Below, in pieces: positions 33,884-42,766 of a stretch of DNA of 64,000 bases. The translations under genes were made by a program, and so were the position numbers. Within the stretch, counting starts at the first letter, position 1; the number at the start of each line of letters is the position of its first letter. The notes under the pieces were generated by a model. It ran no database searches and was not told the DNA's origin. It worked only from the letters and a program-made list of their open reading frames with translations. This stretch comes from Anaerofilum sp. An201. GTDB lineage: Bacteria; Bacillota; Clostridia; Oscillospirales; Ruminococcaceae. The stretch is taken from contig NZ_NFJT01000004.1 in assembly GCF_002160015.1 (NCBI RefSeq), positions 62,001 to 126,000 of the forward strand, written 5' to 3'.

Positions 33884-34237
33884 TTATTCTCCGCTGATCT
33901 CTTTGGCCAGTTCCATGATCTCAAAAGCGTACTTCTGCTTTCCCTTCGCCAGGATTTTCTTGTAGACGGGATAGTTGACGCCCATGCCCACCAGGCCGAT
34001 GAGCCCGATGATGACGCCCAGCACGAAGGAAACCGGGCTGCCGCTTCCGATCACGTTCATGGACAAACACATGCCAACACCGGCGATCAGGGCGCTGAGA
34101 ATGCCGGCGGAGTAGGTGAATACCGTTGCCGGCAGTTTGGCTTTGGCGTCCAGCTTCCGCAGTGCGATGACCTTGGAATCGTCCTTCGGCGCATATTCGT
34201 TTGCGAGATGTTCGGCGTAAATCTTATCAGTGTTCAT
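33884..34237 (-). CDS. Small membrane protein, 117 residues
   Basis: It begins MNTDKIYAEHLANEYAPKDD, has two hydrophobic helices (about residues 38-62 and 67-90) and a basic C-terminal tail. Similar proteins occur in many Clostridia and are sometimes mislabelled dihydropteridine reductase. I see no catalytic motif. It is the first gene of the membrane-protein/TetR/alcohol dehydrogenase operon and has a good AAGGAGG site. Confidence 0.7.
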   Translation of the reverse strand: MNTDKIYAEHLANEYAPKDDSKVIALRKLDAKAKLPATVFTYSAGILSALIAGVGMCLSMNVIGSGSPVSFVLGVIIGLIGLVGMGVNYPVYKKILAKGKQKYAFEIMELAKEISGE

Positions 34238-34371
34238 GGTTTGTACCTCCTTGATTTGATAGTTTTATTTTACCAGAACCAGGGAGGCGGCGGAACAACA
34301 CAGAGGGCATTTTCTGTTGAGTTGAAAGCGAATACAGCCACATTCCTGTATTCATTATAGTATACCGCAAA

Positions 34372-34710
34372 TTGCCCGTTTTCAAAAGTTTACTGCATGG
34401 AGCCGGGGACAATCGGACAGACGCTGTCTGGGATTTTTGTGCTAAAAATGCGGAGGGCTTATTCCTGAAGGTAGGCGAGAGATTTATATATCGTATCGAG
34501 AACGAAGGCAAAAAGCCCAGTTATGATATCCTCTACAAGCTGATTCGGGAGCTGTCCATTTTACCCGATCAGATTTTCTTCCCAGAAAAGCAGATTGAGG
34601 ATTCCGAAATGGAAACCCTTGTTCGCATGCTGTATAACTGCGATGAGCGTTCTATGCAGATCATCAAGGTAACAATTAAGGCTGCATTAGATAGCCAGCC
34701 TAAAGAATAA
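34372..34710 (+). pseudogene. 5'-truncated XRE regulator fragment
   Basis: From about 34470 the frame encodes KVGERFIYRIENEGKKPSYD and then DILYKLIRELSILPDQIFFP, the second half of an XRE HTH of the type found in conjugative elements (compare the complete regulator at 44.8 kb). The N-terminal half of the HTH is absent and the upstream codons look random, with no ribosome binding site. This is most likely a remnant of an older ICE. Confidence 0.6.
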
Positions 34711-34755
34711 AATAGAGCCGATGACCATGAGGTTTCTCACGGTTTCATCGGCTCT
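34706..34755 (-). terminator. Terminator of the KTR-protein gene
   Basis: AGAGCCGATGA pairs with TCATCGGCTCT, overlapping the gene's last codons. On the minus strand it is followed by ATTTTATT. Confidence 0.65.
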
Positions 34756-34979
34756 GCGTCTAAAGCGTCTGGCTCATCTATAATAGATATTTTCATGTCC
34801 TTTAGGTTAATCAAAGTTTCCCGTTTGCACTTTGGGCAAAAAAGAGGAAAATTCCTTAATTCTGTATCTCCCCGGATTTGTATCCGGGTTTTATTTTTAC
34901 AGATTGGGCAATACACCCAAATCTTTGCTATTATCAAGATTTCCTCCACTTGAATGAGTATTTCATCTATAGCTTCCAC
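34737..34979 (-). CDS. Cysteine-rich KTR domain protein
   Basis: The 80-residue product has two CxxC pairs, YCPICKNKTR and FCPKCKRET, forming a zinc ribbon with the KTR motif that names the family. These small proteins are recurrent passengers of Firmicutes conjugative elements and have no established function. AAAGGTGG precedes the ATG. The N-terminal hydrophobic stretch is longer than usual for the family. Confidence 0.75.
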   Translation of the reverse strand: MEAIDEILIQVEEILIIAKIWVYCPICKNKTRIQIRGDTELRNFPLFCPKCKRETLINLKDMKISIIDEPDALDAEPMKP

Positions 34980-34983
34980 CTTT

Positions 34984-35373
34984 CTACAAAAACAGGTTTA
35001 CTATCAAACCAGTTACGAGTGAAAAAGCCATGACGAATCCTAAATATAGTAAAAAACGCTTTATTCCCAGAACAATTTTTAATGCTCCAAGATTTGTGAT
35101 TTTCGTTGATGGGCCCGTAATCATGAACGCCGCTGCGCTGCCCATGCTCATCCCATTCCAAAGCCATTGCTGTAAAAGAGGAATGGTGTCGTCACCGCAG
35201 GCATACAAAGGTACACCGATGGTGGCCGCCATCAAAATACCAAAGCCTTCGTTATCGCCAAACAGGTGAGCAAAATCCTGGGCGGGTACATACCGCTGAA
35301 ACAAAGCTGATAAGAGCATCCCCAGTAAAAACCACGGCCCCGTGGCTTTGAAGTTCCGCCCGATATTTTTCAA
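34984..35373 (-). pseudogene. C-terminal half of an ArsP/DUF318-type permease
   Basis: From a TTG at 35373 the 129 residues read as the second membrane half of an ArsP-like permease, with the repeat signature GVPLYACGDDTIPL and ITGPSTKITN. The same frame remains permease-like upstream (NFSGFEERKSRDTHPNPF) but there overlaps the last codons of parA, and no N-terminal half is found. Functional members have two such halves (about 300 residues), so this copy is truncated. The break lies about 35,440-35,460. Confidence 0.65.
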
Positions 35374-36278
35374 AAGGCGAATAAACGGGTTTGGATGAGT
35401 ATCACGACTTTTGCGCTCTTCAAAGCCGGAAAAATTAAAGAACGACTTGTTACGATAGCCCGCTGCTTTTCGCCATCCGCCAGCACCTCCTTTGAAAAAT
35501 CTGCGTAAGCCTGGGCCACCTTGCTCCTCTTGTCGTAGGCGTAAATACTCTTGCCTGCGGCGCTGATCTCTGCGGCTTTGATGACTATGGGAATCTCGGA
35601 ACGATAAATTTTCAACACGCTCCCGTAACTCTGCCGCAGTGTATCCGCTGTCTGTCTGGCAAGGTTTGTGCGCCCATCCACCAGAGTGAGCAGCACCCCG
35701 TCCACTTTCAGAGCCGGGTTGATCTGCCGCTTCACTTTATTGATGGTTTTCATAAGCTGGGTCATGCCCTTGGCGGGAAGATAATGGGCCTGCACCGGGA
35801 TAATCACGCTGTCCGCCGCAGCCAGGGCGTTTATCGTAATCATGCCCAGGGACGGCATACAATCAATGAGAACCACATCATAGTGCTTCTTGACCTCATT
35901 GACATAGGTTCTCAGCGTAAACTCCCGGCTCATGGCGGTGACCAGGCTCATTTCCAACGCGGACAGCTCAATGTTGGCGGGCATAAGGTCTACACCCTCG
36001 ATGTGGTGCATTATGCCCTCATCTGTGGTGAATGGCTCATCCCGGATCACTTTTTCCATGACCGTGGCCAGGGTGGTGGGCAGGCTGTCTTGGTCTTGCC
36101 AGCCCAGGCAGGTGGTGAGGTCGCCCTGGGGGTCTGCGTCAATGAGCAGCACCTTTTTCCCCAGACGGGCTAAACCAATGCCCAGATTCACCGTCGTGGT
36201 GGTTTTGCCTGTGCCGCCTTTCTGGTTGGCCAGCGCGATCACGCGGCCATCCCTGGGGCAGCTTCTTTGTTCCGGCAT
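35370..36278 (-). CDS. parA: ParA/Soj-type partition ATPase
   Basis: The ATG at 36278 is preferred because GGAGG lies 8 bases upstream of it, but only 2 from the alternative ATG at 36284. The 302-residue protein has the deviant Walker A motif KGGTGKTTT, the D-x-D-P-Q-G segment and the Walker B DCMPSLGMITI. It would help segregate or position the excised element. The last 27 residues (after EKQR) do not look like a ParA tail and come from the frame overlapping the permease fragment, so the C-terminus is probably altered by the deletion. No parB is seen. Confidence 0.85.
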   Translation of the reverse strand: MPEQRSCPRDGRVIALANQKGGTGKTTTTVNLGIGLARLGKKVLLIDADPQGDLTTCLGWQDQDSLPTTLATVMEKVIRDEPFTTDEGIMHHIEGVDLMPANIELSALEMSLVTAMSREFTLRTYVNEVKKHYDVVLIDCMPSLGMITINALAAADSVIIPVQAHYLPAKGMTQLMKTINKVKRQINPALKVDGVLLTLVDGRTNLARQTADTLRQSYGSVLKIYRSEIPIVIKAAEISAAGKSIYAYDKRSKVAQAYADFSKEVLADGEKQRAIVTSRSLIFPALKSAKVVILIQTRLFAF

Positions 36279-36363
36279 TTTCATGTCCTCCTTCTTCATA
36301 GATTTAGCCGCCCGTTGGCAAGACGGACGGCTATGTATGCGGGAACTCTGAAAGATGGGCATG

Positions 36364-36402
36364 AAAAAAGCCGCTTACTCTTGCTGAAAAGAATAAGCGG
36401 CT
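36364..36402 (-). terminator. Terminator between 54-residue gene and parA
   Basis: AGCCGCTTA-TCTT pairs with AAGA-TAAGCGGCT. On the minus strand six T follow. Confidence 0.8.
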
Positions 36403-36423
36403 CATCAAGCAGCGATATGTAAT

Positions 36424-36588
36424 TTACATCTTCTTCACCGGGGCGCACATGGCTTTGAGCAGAAGTTCATCCAGGCAGCCGATGTCCCGGTTTTCACGAA
36501 GCATAGTATTGCGCAGGTGGTTAAGGCTCTGAATCACAATACTGTTCTCGGCGGGGGTGAGGTATATCTTGAATTTCCGTTTTTTCAT
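36424..36588 (-). CDS. Small conjugative-element protein, 54 residues
   Basis: The ATG at 36588 follows AAAGGAGG. The basic product (MKKRKFKIYLTPAENSIVIQ) has one amphipathic helix and ends LLLKAMCAPVKKM. Similar short proteins accompany ParA in Tn1549-like elements. Function unknown. Confidence 0.65.
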   Translation of the reverse strand: MKKRKFKIYLTPAENSIVIQSLNHLRNTMLRENRDIGCLDELLLKAMCAPVKKM

Positions 36589-36834
36589 AGGGCGTTCCTC
36601 CTTTACGCTTTCATTATATATGGAAAGAACGCTACGCCGCAAATGTGCGAGAGTTCATCCACTTGAAACACAGCAGCGGCAACTCAGAAGGACAAGATAA
36701 ACTGGACTCGGTTTGGTCAAATCCTGACAAATCAGGACATCCCCTTCAAAAGAAAAACCGTTCACAAAGGCCGTCATGGAATCGAAAAAATGAAGGGGAA
36801 AATGCCCTCTAAAACACCCCGATTTCGGCTCGCA

Positions 36835-36894
36835 GTTGCCCCATTTTTTAATCATAACGGGGTCAAAAAGGGCCTGTTGCCCCATTATTAATCA
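36835..36894. repeat. Iteron-like direct repeat pair
   Basis: GTTGCCCCATTTTTTAATCA (36835-36854) and GTTGCCCCATTATTAATCA (36876-36894) lie 41 bases apart and are each followed by similar GGGTCA-type sequence. Position next to parA suggests a partition or replication site. This is inference. Confidence 0.5.
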
Positions 36895-36964
36895 AGAAAA
36901 ACCGGGTCAGGCGAGGTCAAATCCTTCCAAAATCGGACAAAGGACAACAGACTTTTTGGAAAGG

Positions 36965-37001
36965 AAAAAGCCCGGAAAACCGCATGGTTCCGGGCTTTTT
37001 G
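36965..37001. terminator. Bidirectional terminator left of integrase
   Basis: AAAAAGCCCGGAA-CC and GG-TCCGGGCTTTTT pair, giving T-runs in both directions. Confidence 0.75.
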
Positions 37002-37176
37002 AGCATTTTTGAATTGGTTTGTCGGGCCTGTTATCTCTTGGAGAACTGAGGAGCGCGACGAGCGGCTTTGAGACCGTACTTCAATCGTCTGAGCGATGAT
37101 TTTCCTTGATATTCCGGGCTTTTTTGAGCCTCGGCCCCTCGGTTGTCCTATTCCTTAACCAAAAAACAGGCCACTT

Positions 37177-38388
37177 TTACGAGGGGACAGCTTGATGAAA
37201 TGCAGAATTTACTACATCGAATAGCTGTTCTGGTTTATTATACTTTACTCTTGCATAGATGTCCATAGTTGTCTTGCTGTTCTCATGTCCGGCAAGGTAC
37301 TGGACCGTCTTGGGGTCAACACCTGCATACAGAAGATTGGTGATGTAGGTATGCCGCAGCAGGTGCGGTGTCACATCGAAGTCCAGGCTATACACAATGT
37401 TGGGATTGTTTTTCTGATGTCCTCCCAGACTCGGCTGAACAGTGTACTTGATGCTCTGTCCGTTCACATACTTATAATAGGTACGCTCCTTGGTAGACCG
37501 AACAACGATGTACTGCCAGACACGTTTGAACTGCGAATATGACAAGGGCTGTCCCTCACTATCGGCAATCACATATTCCGATTTGGAGGCAGCCTTGGCT
37601 TCCCGCAGACAATTCACAAGGCATTTGGGAATGGGAATATCCCTTCTTGCTGCTTTCGTCTTAAGCGTTGTAGAGATAACCGGTCTGTTATGCTCTGATC
37701 GCCATGCGCGCCGCACAGAGATATATGGAGTGGGTGCATCGAGGAACACACAATCCCATTGCAAGGCGAGAGCTTCTTCTCGGCGCAGACCGGCATATAA
37801 GCCGATCATGGTAAACAGATACGGCGGAAGTCCTTTGACGGTTTCCAGCAGCACTTCCACCTGCTGGTCTGTCAGCGAATCTTTCTTTTGGGTCGGTTTC
37901 CCTCCTTTTGCCGAAATCCCCTCACACGGATTGTATTCCAGCAACTGGCTCCGCTCTGCCGAGTAAAAAATGCACTTGAGGAGCATATTCACCGTATTGT
38001 GCAGGCTCTCGGACTTATTGGACAATGGGATCAGCGCCAGACGAATATCATCCGCTGTTACTTCCTCCATATACATATCTCCCAAAGGCTTGATAATGTA
38101 GTTCTTCATATTGGAGGCGTAGCCCTTCAGTGTAGCCGGCGACACTTTTGCGGATTGCATCAACAGCCACTTCTCACAATACTCGGCCACAGTAGGATGC
38201 TCCCGGTGGAAGATGATCTCCGCTACCTGGCGTCTCGCCTCCTGCTCTTTATCGTACAGTTCCTCGCAGGTAGTCCCATACAAGCTCACCTGCTTGCCGT
38301 CTGCGTCCAGAATCCGGGTTCTGTAATACAGGACACCCTTTCGTGTGACGGTTCCATATTGAGGTATGTTTTTTTTCTTCTTTGCCAT
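37177..38388 (-). CDS. Tyrosine recombinase (ICE integrase 1)
   Basis: From the ATG at 38388 the 403-residue protein begins MAKKKKNIPQYG. It has an arm-binding N-terminal domain, a SAM-like core-binding domain (about 65-165) and the catalytic domain with R in GLRREE, H-x-x-R in HLLRHTY, H in AGHENS and the nucleophile in MDIYARV. It belongs to the Tn916/Tn1549 integrase group that excises and integrates conjugative elements. It is the leftmost ICE gene and is arranged in tandem with a second, homologous integrase of identical length. Confidence 0.92.
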   Translation of the reverse strand: MAKKKKNIPQYGTVTRKGVLYYRTRILDADGKQVSLYGTTCEELYDKEQEARRQVAEIIFHREHPTVAEYCEKWLLMQSAKVSPATLKGYASNMKNYIIKPLGDMYMEEVTADDIRLALIPLSNKSESLHNTVNMLLKCIFYSAERSQLLEYNPCEGISAKGGKPTQKKDSLTDQQVEVLLETVKGLPPYLFTMIGLYAGLRREEALALQWDCVFLDAPTPYISVRRAWRSEHNRPVISTTLKTKAARRDIPIPKCLVNCLREAKAASKSEYVIADSEGQPLSYSQFKRVWQYIVVRSTKERTYYKYVNGQSIKYTVQPSLGGHQKNNPNIVYSLDFDVTPHLLRHTYITNLLYAGVDPKTVQYLAGHENSKTTMDIYARVKYNKPEQLFDVVNSAFHQAVPS

Positions 38389-38471
38389 AATTAATTTCCT
38401 TTCTCGCGTGGTGATGTATCTACACCTCCTTTTTATCAGAGATTTCAAATTGAATCAAAGATACGGCCAAG

Positions 38472-38508
38472 GAAAAACTAAGAGCGAGACATCCTTGTCT
38501 CGCTCTTA
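38472..38508 (-). terminator. Terminator between the two integrases
   Basis: TAAGAGCGAGACA pairs with TGTCTCGCTCTTA. On the minus strand it is followed by GTTTTTCC. It means integrase 1 is not simply co-transcribed with integrase 2. Confidence 0.8.
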
Positions 38509-38533
38509 CTTCATTTTCTGAATTGTTCGGAAC

Positions 38534-39745
38534 TTACACAGCGTCCCATAAGTCAAAGGCACAGCCCATTGCTTTGACAAGATCATCCGGCCTGTTGTAT
38601 TTGACCTTTGCGTAAATGTCCATCGTGATTTTGCTGCTTTCATGGCCCGCCAAATATTGTACCGTTTTGGGGTCCACCGAAGAATGAATCAGATTGGTGA
38701 TGTAGGTGTGCCGCAGCTGATGCGGTGTCACTTCAAAATCCAGGCTATATACCACATGGCCGTTATTCCTGGCTTTTTCTCCAAGTTTCGGGTAAAGCAT
38801 ATATTTTACATACTTTCCGTCCACAAGTTTTCTGGCCATTCTCGGCTTTGCAGTCCGCGTCACAATATACTGCCACAGCCGCTTAAACTGTGTATAGGAT
38901 AGCGGATCACCGTCCCGATTGGCAATCACATAATCCGAAGTGGATTTTTTCTTTGCATCTTTCAGACATTCAACCAGACAGACCGGGAGAGGAATGTTTC
39001 TTTGTGCCGCTTTGGTCTTTAGCTCGGTAAGAATGACCGGCCTGTTATGTTCTGTGTGCCATGCCCGCCGTACCGTTAAGTACGGAGCCTCTGCATCCAG
39101 ATACACAGAATCCCATTGCAGCGCCAGGATTTCTTCCCGGCGCAGACCGGCATATAAACCGATCATCACAAATACATAGGGCGGCAAATCCCGGATCGTG
39201 TCCAAAAGCCGCTCAACCTGTTCATCCGTCAATGCCTGTCTTTCTTCCTGGGGAACTCCTCCCTTTGCATCCAGGTATATGGTCGGGTCCTCGTCAATCA
39301 CATGGCTCTCCTTGGCCGCCCGGAAAATGGACTTGCAGAGAATCACCACAGACTTATAAACCGAAGCCGACTTCTTGGAAACAGGTACGAGGGCAAGTTG
39401 GATGTCATCCAGGGATACATCAGCCATTCTCTTGTCTCCCAGCCCTCCAATAATGTGCCGCCGCACCTTAGAGGTATAATCTGTCAAGGTGGTGGCCCGA
39501 ACATGGACGGACTGCATCAGCAGCCACTTCTCACAGTACTCAGCAACCGTAGGCGATCTTCGACGAAACGTAGTACTGTCAATCTGCTCTAACGCCTCCA
39601 GTTCCTTGTCATAAAGCTTTTCGGGCGTCTTTGCATAAAGCGCCACTCTGTTTCCATCCGAATCTTCGACTCTGGTTCTATAATATTCAATGCCGTTAAG
39701 CACGACCGTACCATATTGAGGAATTGCCCTTTTTCTTTTTGCCAA
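38534..39745 (-). CDS. Tyrosine recombinase (ICE integrase 2)
   Basis: A TTG at 39745 is chosen as start: AGGAGGTGA ends 5 bases before it, and the product then begins MAKRKRAIPQYG and is 403 residues, exactly matching integrase 1. A GTG nine bases further up is inside the ribosome binding site. Catalytic residues are present: R in GLRREE, H-x-x-R in QLRHTY, H in AGHESS and Y in MDIYAKV. The excisionase-like gene follows upstream, so this copy looks like the canonical int of an int-xis pair. Confidence 0.9.
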   Translation of the reverse strand: MAKRKRAIPQYGTVVLNGIEYYRTRVEDSDGNRVALYAKTPEKLYDKELEALEQIDSTTFRRRSPTVAEYCEKWLLMQSVHVRATTLTDYTSKVRRHIIGGLGDKRMADVSLDDIQLALVPVSKKSASVYKSVVILCKSIFRAAKESHVIDEDPTIYLDAKGGVPQEERQALTDEQVERLLDTIRDLPPYVFVMIGLYAGLRREEILALQWDSVYLDAEAPYLTVRRAWHTEHNRPVILTELKTKAAQRNIPLPVCLVECLKDAKKKSTSDYVIANRDGDPLSYTQFKRLWQYIVTRTAKPRMARKLVDGKYVKYMLYPKLGEKARNNGHVVYSLDFEVTPHQLRHTYITNLIHSSVDPKTVQYLAGHESSKITMDIYAKVKYNRPDDLVKAMGCAFDLWDAV

Positions 39746-39829
39746 TTCCGTCACCTCCTAAGAATAATGTCCAGCGCTGTACCTTTGTTTTATCAGACAT
39801 ATTAGGTTCCAGCAAGGATACGGAACAGC

Positions 39830-40060
39830 TCAAGCTCGGACACTTCGCAGCTTGCGGTATGTAGCGCTTTTTTCCACTGGCTTTGCACGATGGGTGCATT
39901 TTGCGATATACTCCTGAAGGCCAGCATCTGTAAAGTACACGCAACCATTTTGCACATACTGAACATAGGAAATTAGCCCACTGTTTCGAGCTGCATCCAA
40001 AGTGGCAATGCTAATCCCCAGTAATTTGGCAGCCTCTTTCCGCGAAATCAATTTTTCCAT
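39830..40060 (-). CDS. Excisionase-type HTH protein
   Basis: The 76-residue protein starts MEKLISRKEAAKLLGISIAT, a MerR/Xis-like winged HTH with the usual E-A-A-x-L-L-G-I-S motif, and ends basic. In Tn916-like elements such a gene lies beside int and bends attachment-site DNA to favour excision. The ribosome binding site is poor (GGACCACCT). Confidence 0.75.
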   Translation of the reverse strand: MEKLISRKEAAKLLGISIATLDAARNSGLISYVQYVQNGCVYFTDAGLQEYIAKCTHRAKPVEKSATYRKLRSVRA

Positions 40061-40536
40061 AGGTGGTCCCCCTTTCTGTCAAAGATGTGGTTGTTGCTTT
40101 CAAAATCACATGAATGCGCTGGCAACCGAAGCTGCCAGCGCATGGTATCTGACTTTGAAAAATTTACTCGCCACATTTGCCACGCACCCCTGGCGATGGG
40201 GACATTCCGGTCTCCGCTGGCGCGGCTGTCATAACTCCACAGCGTCGTTTTACTCGTGCGCCGCAGAGTTCCCCCCAAGTCTTTAGGAGGCCGTGAGGAA
40301 GTATCTTTAACCCCTATGCAGTCATCGCGCCCTGAAATGCCACTTTCGGGTATCAGGCTGACGTGGATCGCTCGGAACAGTCCTATTCATCACCTCCTGG
40401 GGCTGTCCATCTTCGCGGCGTGCCTGATTCGCTCGTACATAGGTTATGTACCGGAAATGCCGTCTATGAAATTGTCAAGCTCCACATTGGGAGAATGTTC
40501 TTCCCTCAATGGGTAGGCACTGATACGCTTCATTTG
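40061..40536. other. Non-coding region between xis and sigma-like gene
   Basis: No gene with a credible ribosome binding site or product is seen in these 476 bases. On the minus strand a TTGACA occurs near 40,475 without an obvious -10 partner. In related elements this stretch carries promoters for the excision genes. Confidence 0.4.
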
Positions 40537-41007
40537 TTAAGTGTTATTCAAAAATTTTTTTATTTTTTTAAATCTTTGTGCAACAGCACTTCTGGAACAA
40601 TGCCAAAGACGTGCTACATCAATTTGACGATAACCATCCACAAAAAGTAATGTCAATAGCTCCAAATCTTTCTTCGACAGCTTCTTCAATCTCAACAGTA
40701 GTTGTTCGTTTTCCACCGAAGCCAACCATCCATATCGCGTTTGATCAATCTTATCAACATCCCATTGATAAGATAACGATGCAAACTTTCGGAACAGCTG
40801 TGATTGACCACATACTTCATCATATTGTTCACAAGGTATTGGTTGCGTATGGTTTTGAAAAACCCTTTGACTGCAAAACCATGCCCAGTCATATTCTTTC
40901 ATGGCAGCAATCTGTTCTTCGCTCATCCCTGCATCACAATACTCAACTTCTAAACGCTTCCATCTACTATCAAACTTCTTTTTCTCATATCCATAATTAA
41001 ATCCCAT
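40537..41007 (-). CDS. Sigma-70 region 4-like regulator of ICE
   Basis: The 156-residue protein ends in a sigma region 4-type HTH (LTLLFVDGYRQIDVARLWHC, then SRSAVAQRFKKIKKFL). The N-terminal half is rich in aromatic and charged residues and lacks a recognisable region 2. Similar proteins occupy this position in Tn916/Tn1549-like elements (Orf7-like) and are thought to promote transcription of transfer or excision genes. It lies between the excisionase and the bacitracin cargo, with lower GC than the flanking backbone. Confidence 0.75.
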   Translation of the reverse strand: MGFNYGYEKKKFDSRWKRLEVEYCDAGMSEEQIAAMKEYDWAWFCSQRVFQNHTQPIPCEQYDEVCGQSQLFRKFASLSYQWDVDKIDQTRYGWLASVENEQLLLRLKKLSKKDLELLTLLFVDGYRQIDVARLWHCSRSAVAQRFKKIKKFLNNT

Positions 41008-41111
41008 TATTAACCTCCTGTAGATTCAATTTGCAAAATTCACCATGCAAACTAAAATCAGGAGGAGATCGACAACGAGAATCTCTGGGTTGTTTTCCAT
41101 CCCCAGAAACA

Positions 41112-41149
41112 AAAATGCCAGCTGATCTTAAGGACCAACTGGCATTTTT
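41112..41149 (-). terminator. Terminator of the bcrABD operon
   Basis: AAAATGCCAG pairs with CTGGCATTTTT around a short arm, giving a T-run on the minus strand 26 bases after the bcrD stop. Confidence 0.75.
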
Positions 41150-41174
41150 ATTCGCGCACAAAGAAAACGCATTA

Positions 41175-42002
41175 TTAAGATTTTATAAGTACAACAAGTA
41201 TACCAAGCACAATTCGATACCAACCAAACACCTTAAAATCATGTTTTTTGATAAAGTTCATTAGGAATTTAATTACTAAGACAGATACCGCAAATGCCAC
41301 AGCCATACCGAGAACAAGAGCGAGCAGTTCTGCACTTGTAAATTCAAACCCGAATTTTAACAGCTTAAAAGCACTTGCTCCAAGCATAGTAGGTACTGCG
41401 AGGAAAAAAGTAAACTCTGCTGCTGCCACTCGTGAAACTCCTATGAGTAAAGCACCTATAATCGTTGCTCCCGACCGTGATGTGCCGGGTATAAGTGATA
41501 ACACTTGAAATGCCCCTATCAAGATTGCTGTTTTATAGCTGATGTCAGAAAGTGCCATAGTAGTAGGAGTACGCTTTTTATTCCAATTTTCTATGAGAAT
41601 GAATAACAAACCATAAAAGATTAACATGATTGAAATCACAATGGGGGTTTGGAGGTAAGCATCCAAATAATCATCAAATAGAATCCCCATAATAGCTGAC
41701 GGTACACAAGCTACCGCAACCTTGAACCACAACGAGAAAGTATCCTTTTTAACAATTGACTGTGCTTTGTTCTTAAATTGAAAGGGAAACATCTTGTTCC
41801 AAAACATTACAACCACTGCGAGTATAGCTCCAAGTTGAATAACAACAAAAAACATTTCTTTAAATGCTTCGCTCATATTAAGTGTGATAAATTCGTCCAC
41901 AAGAATCATATGTCCTGTGCTGCTGATAGGTAGCCACTCAGTAATACCCTCAACAATTCCAAGAAAAATAACTTTTAAAATTTCTATAAAATCAAGTACC
42001 AT
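41175..42002 (-). CDS. bcrD: Undecaprenyl-diphosphatase, bacitracin resistance
   Basis: The 275-residue integral membrane enzyme has the BacA/UppP motifs: [14 protein letters not shown] near the N-terminus and the second motif [13 protein letters not shown]. It dephosphorylates undecaprenyl pyrophosphate, the target that bacitracin sequesters, and so regenerates the lipid carrier and lowers sensitivity. It is the third gene of the cargo operon and its ATG overlaps the bcrB stop by one base. Standalone it would be called uppP. The operon context supports bcrD. Confidence 0.9.
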   Translation of the reverse strand: MVLDFIEILKVIFLGIVEGITEWLPISSTGHMILVDEFITLNMSEAFKEMFFVVIQLGAILAVVVMFWNKMFPFQFKNKAQSIVKKDTFSLWFKVAVACVPSAIMGILFDDYLDAYLQTPIVISIMLIFYGLLFILIENWNKKRTPTTMALSDISYKTAILIGAFQVLSLIPGTSRSGATIIGALLIGVSRVAAAEFTFFLAVPTMLGASAFKLLKFGFEFTSAELLALVLGMAVAFAVSVLVIKFLMNFIKKHDFKVFGWYRIVLGILVVLIKS

Positions 42003-42766
42003 TATTTCAAATCCTCCTTTTTAAAATGATGAAAGGTCATAAGAAAACCAACTGCTGATACAAGAATAATAATAGATACAGACAGCAGTGTAGGATAGCC
42101 GGTACTCTGAAGTTTACCCTGCACCAAGAAATAGGTGGCTGTCCACGGATACAACGCTCCCCATTCTTGATTTGAAAGTGCGGCACTTCCCATGACAATC
42201 ACGGCAGAGCCAATCATCGGGGCGACAAATCCTTTTGTTTTCATAGCAACAAACACAAAAGGAGAAACTGTTAAAAACATCAGGATACTGCCAAACAAAA
42301 ACTTGGGGAGCCATACTATTGCCACTAGTAAGCTATATCCCTCCAATGTAAAGACAGCGTCATATAGCCCACAAACGATAAATATACCTGCCCATGTTAC
42401 AAGGGTTAGCATAACAATCCAAAGAAGCAGGGTGCAAAATTTTCCAATTAATAGTTTTGTCCTTGAAATGGGTATGGGCAATATGGTTTTGAGGGTGCTT
42501 TCTGTGTACTCTCTGCTAAACAAGTAAGCTGCAATTGCCACATATATCATAATGTTTACCAGCAGCATGATATACAGTACACTGTCGCTGTATATGTCAG
42601 ACAAGGTAAAGATAATCTCCGGCTTATCAAAATGTGTTTGCAAGGCTTCTATTAACATCAAAAGTGGGGTAGATAATACCCCTGCCACACTAATTAGCAC
42701 CATTTTTGAACGCTTTAGTTTTAATAATTCACAAGAAATAAGATTAAGCAATACCGCCACCTCCAA
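42002..42766 (-). CDS. bcrB: Bacitracin ABC transporter permease
   Basis: The 254-residue ABC-2 permease has six hydrophobic segments and the conserved loop [21 protein letters not shown]. With the preceding ATPase it forms the BcrAB exporter that protects against bacitracin. Its start overlaps bcrA by 23 bases, indicating tight coupling. Confidence 0.88.
   Translation of the reverse strand: MEVAVLLNLISCELLKLKRSKMVLISVAGVLSTPLLMLIEALQTHFDKPEIIFTLSDIYSDSVLYIMLLVNIMIYVAIAAYLFSREYTESTLKTILPIPISRTKLLIGKFCTLLLWIVMLTLVTWAGIFIVCGLYDAVFTLEGYSLLVAIVWLPKFLFGSILMFLTVSPFVFVAMKTKGFVAPMIGSAVIVMGSAALSNQEWGALYPWTATYFLVQGKLQSTGYPTLLSVSIIILVSAVGFLMTFHHFKKEDLK

Larger units (their letters stand above)
34372..36642. 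mobile_element. Decayed conjugative-element remnant
   Basis: A beheaded XRE gene, a KTR-type cysteine-rich protein, half a permease, a ParA and a 54-residue ICE-type protein are packed here, bordering the chromosomal operon that ends at 34,237. All but the permease are typical accessory genes of Tn916/Tn1549-like elements. Truncations at both the regulator and the permease indicate deletions. Confidence 0.5.
36643..37176. other. Non-coding region between ICE remnant and integrase
   Basis: No convincing gene is seen in these 534 bases. They hold a pair of roughly 20-bp direct repeats, two further copies of GGTCAAATCC (near 36,715 and 36,910), and a terminator. The left end (attachment site) of the intact ICE probably lies here or slightly further left, but I cannot identify it without the other end. 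Confidence 0.5.

Noticed and set aside
36655..36885. 76-codon minus-strand frame
   Set aside because: No ribosome binding site, no motif, and it spans the direct repeats. Treated as non-coding.
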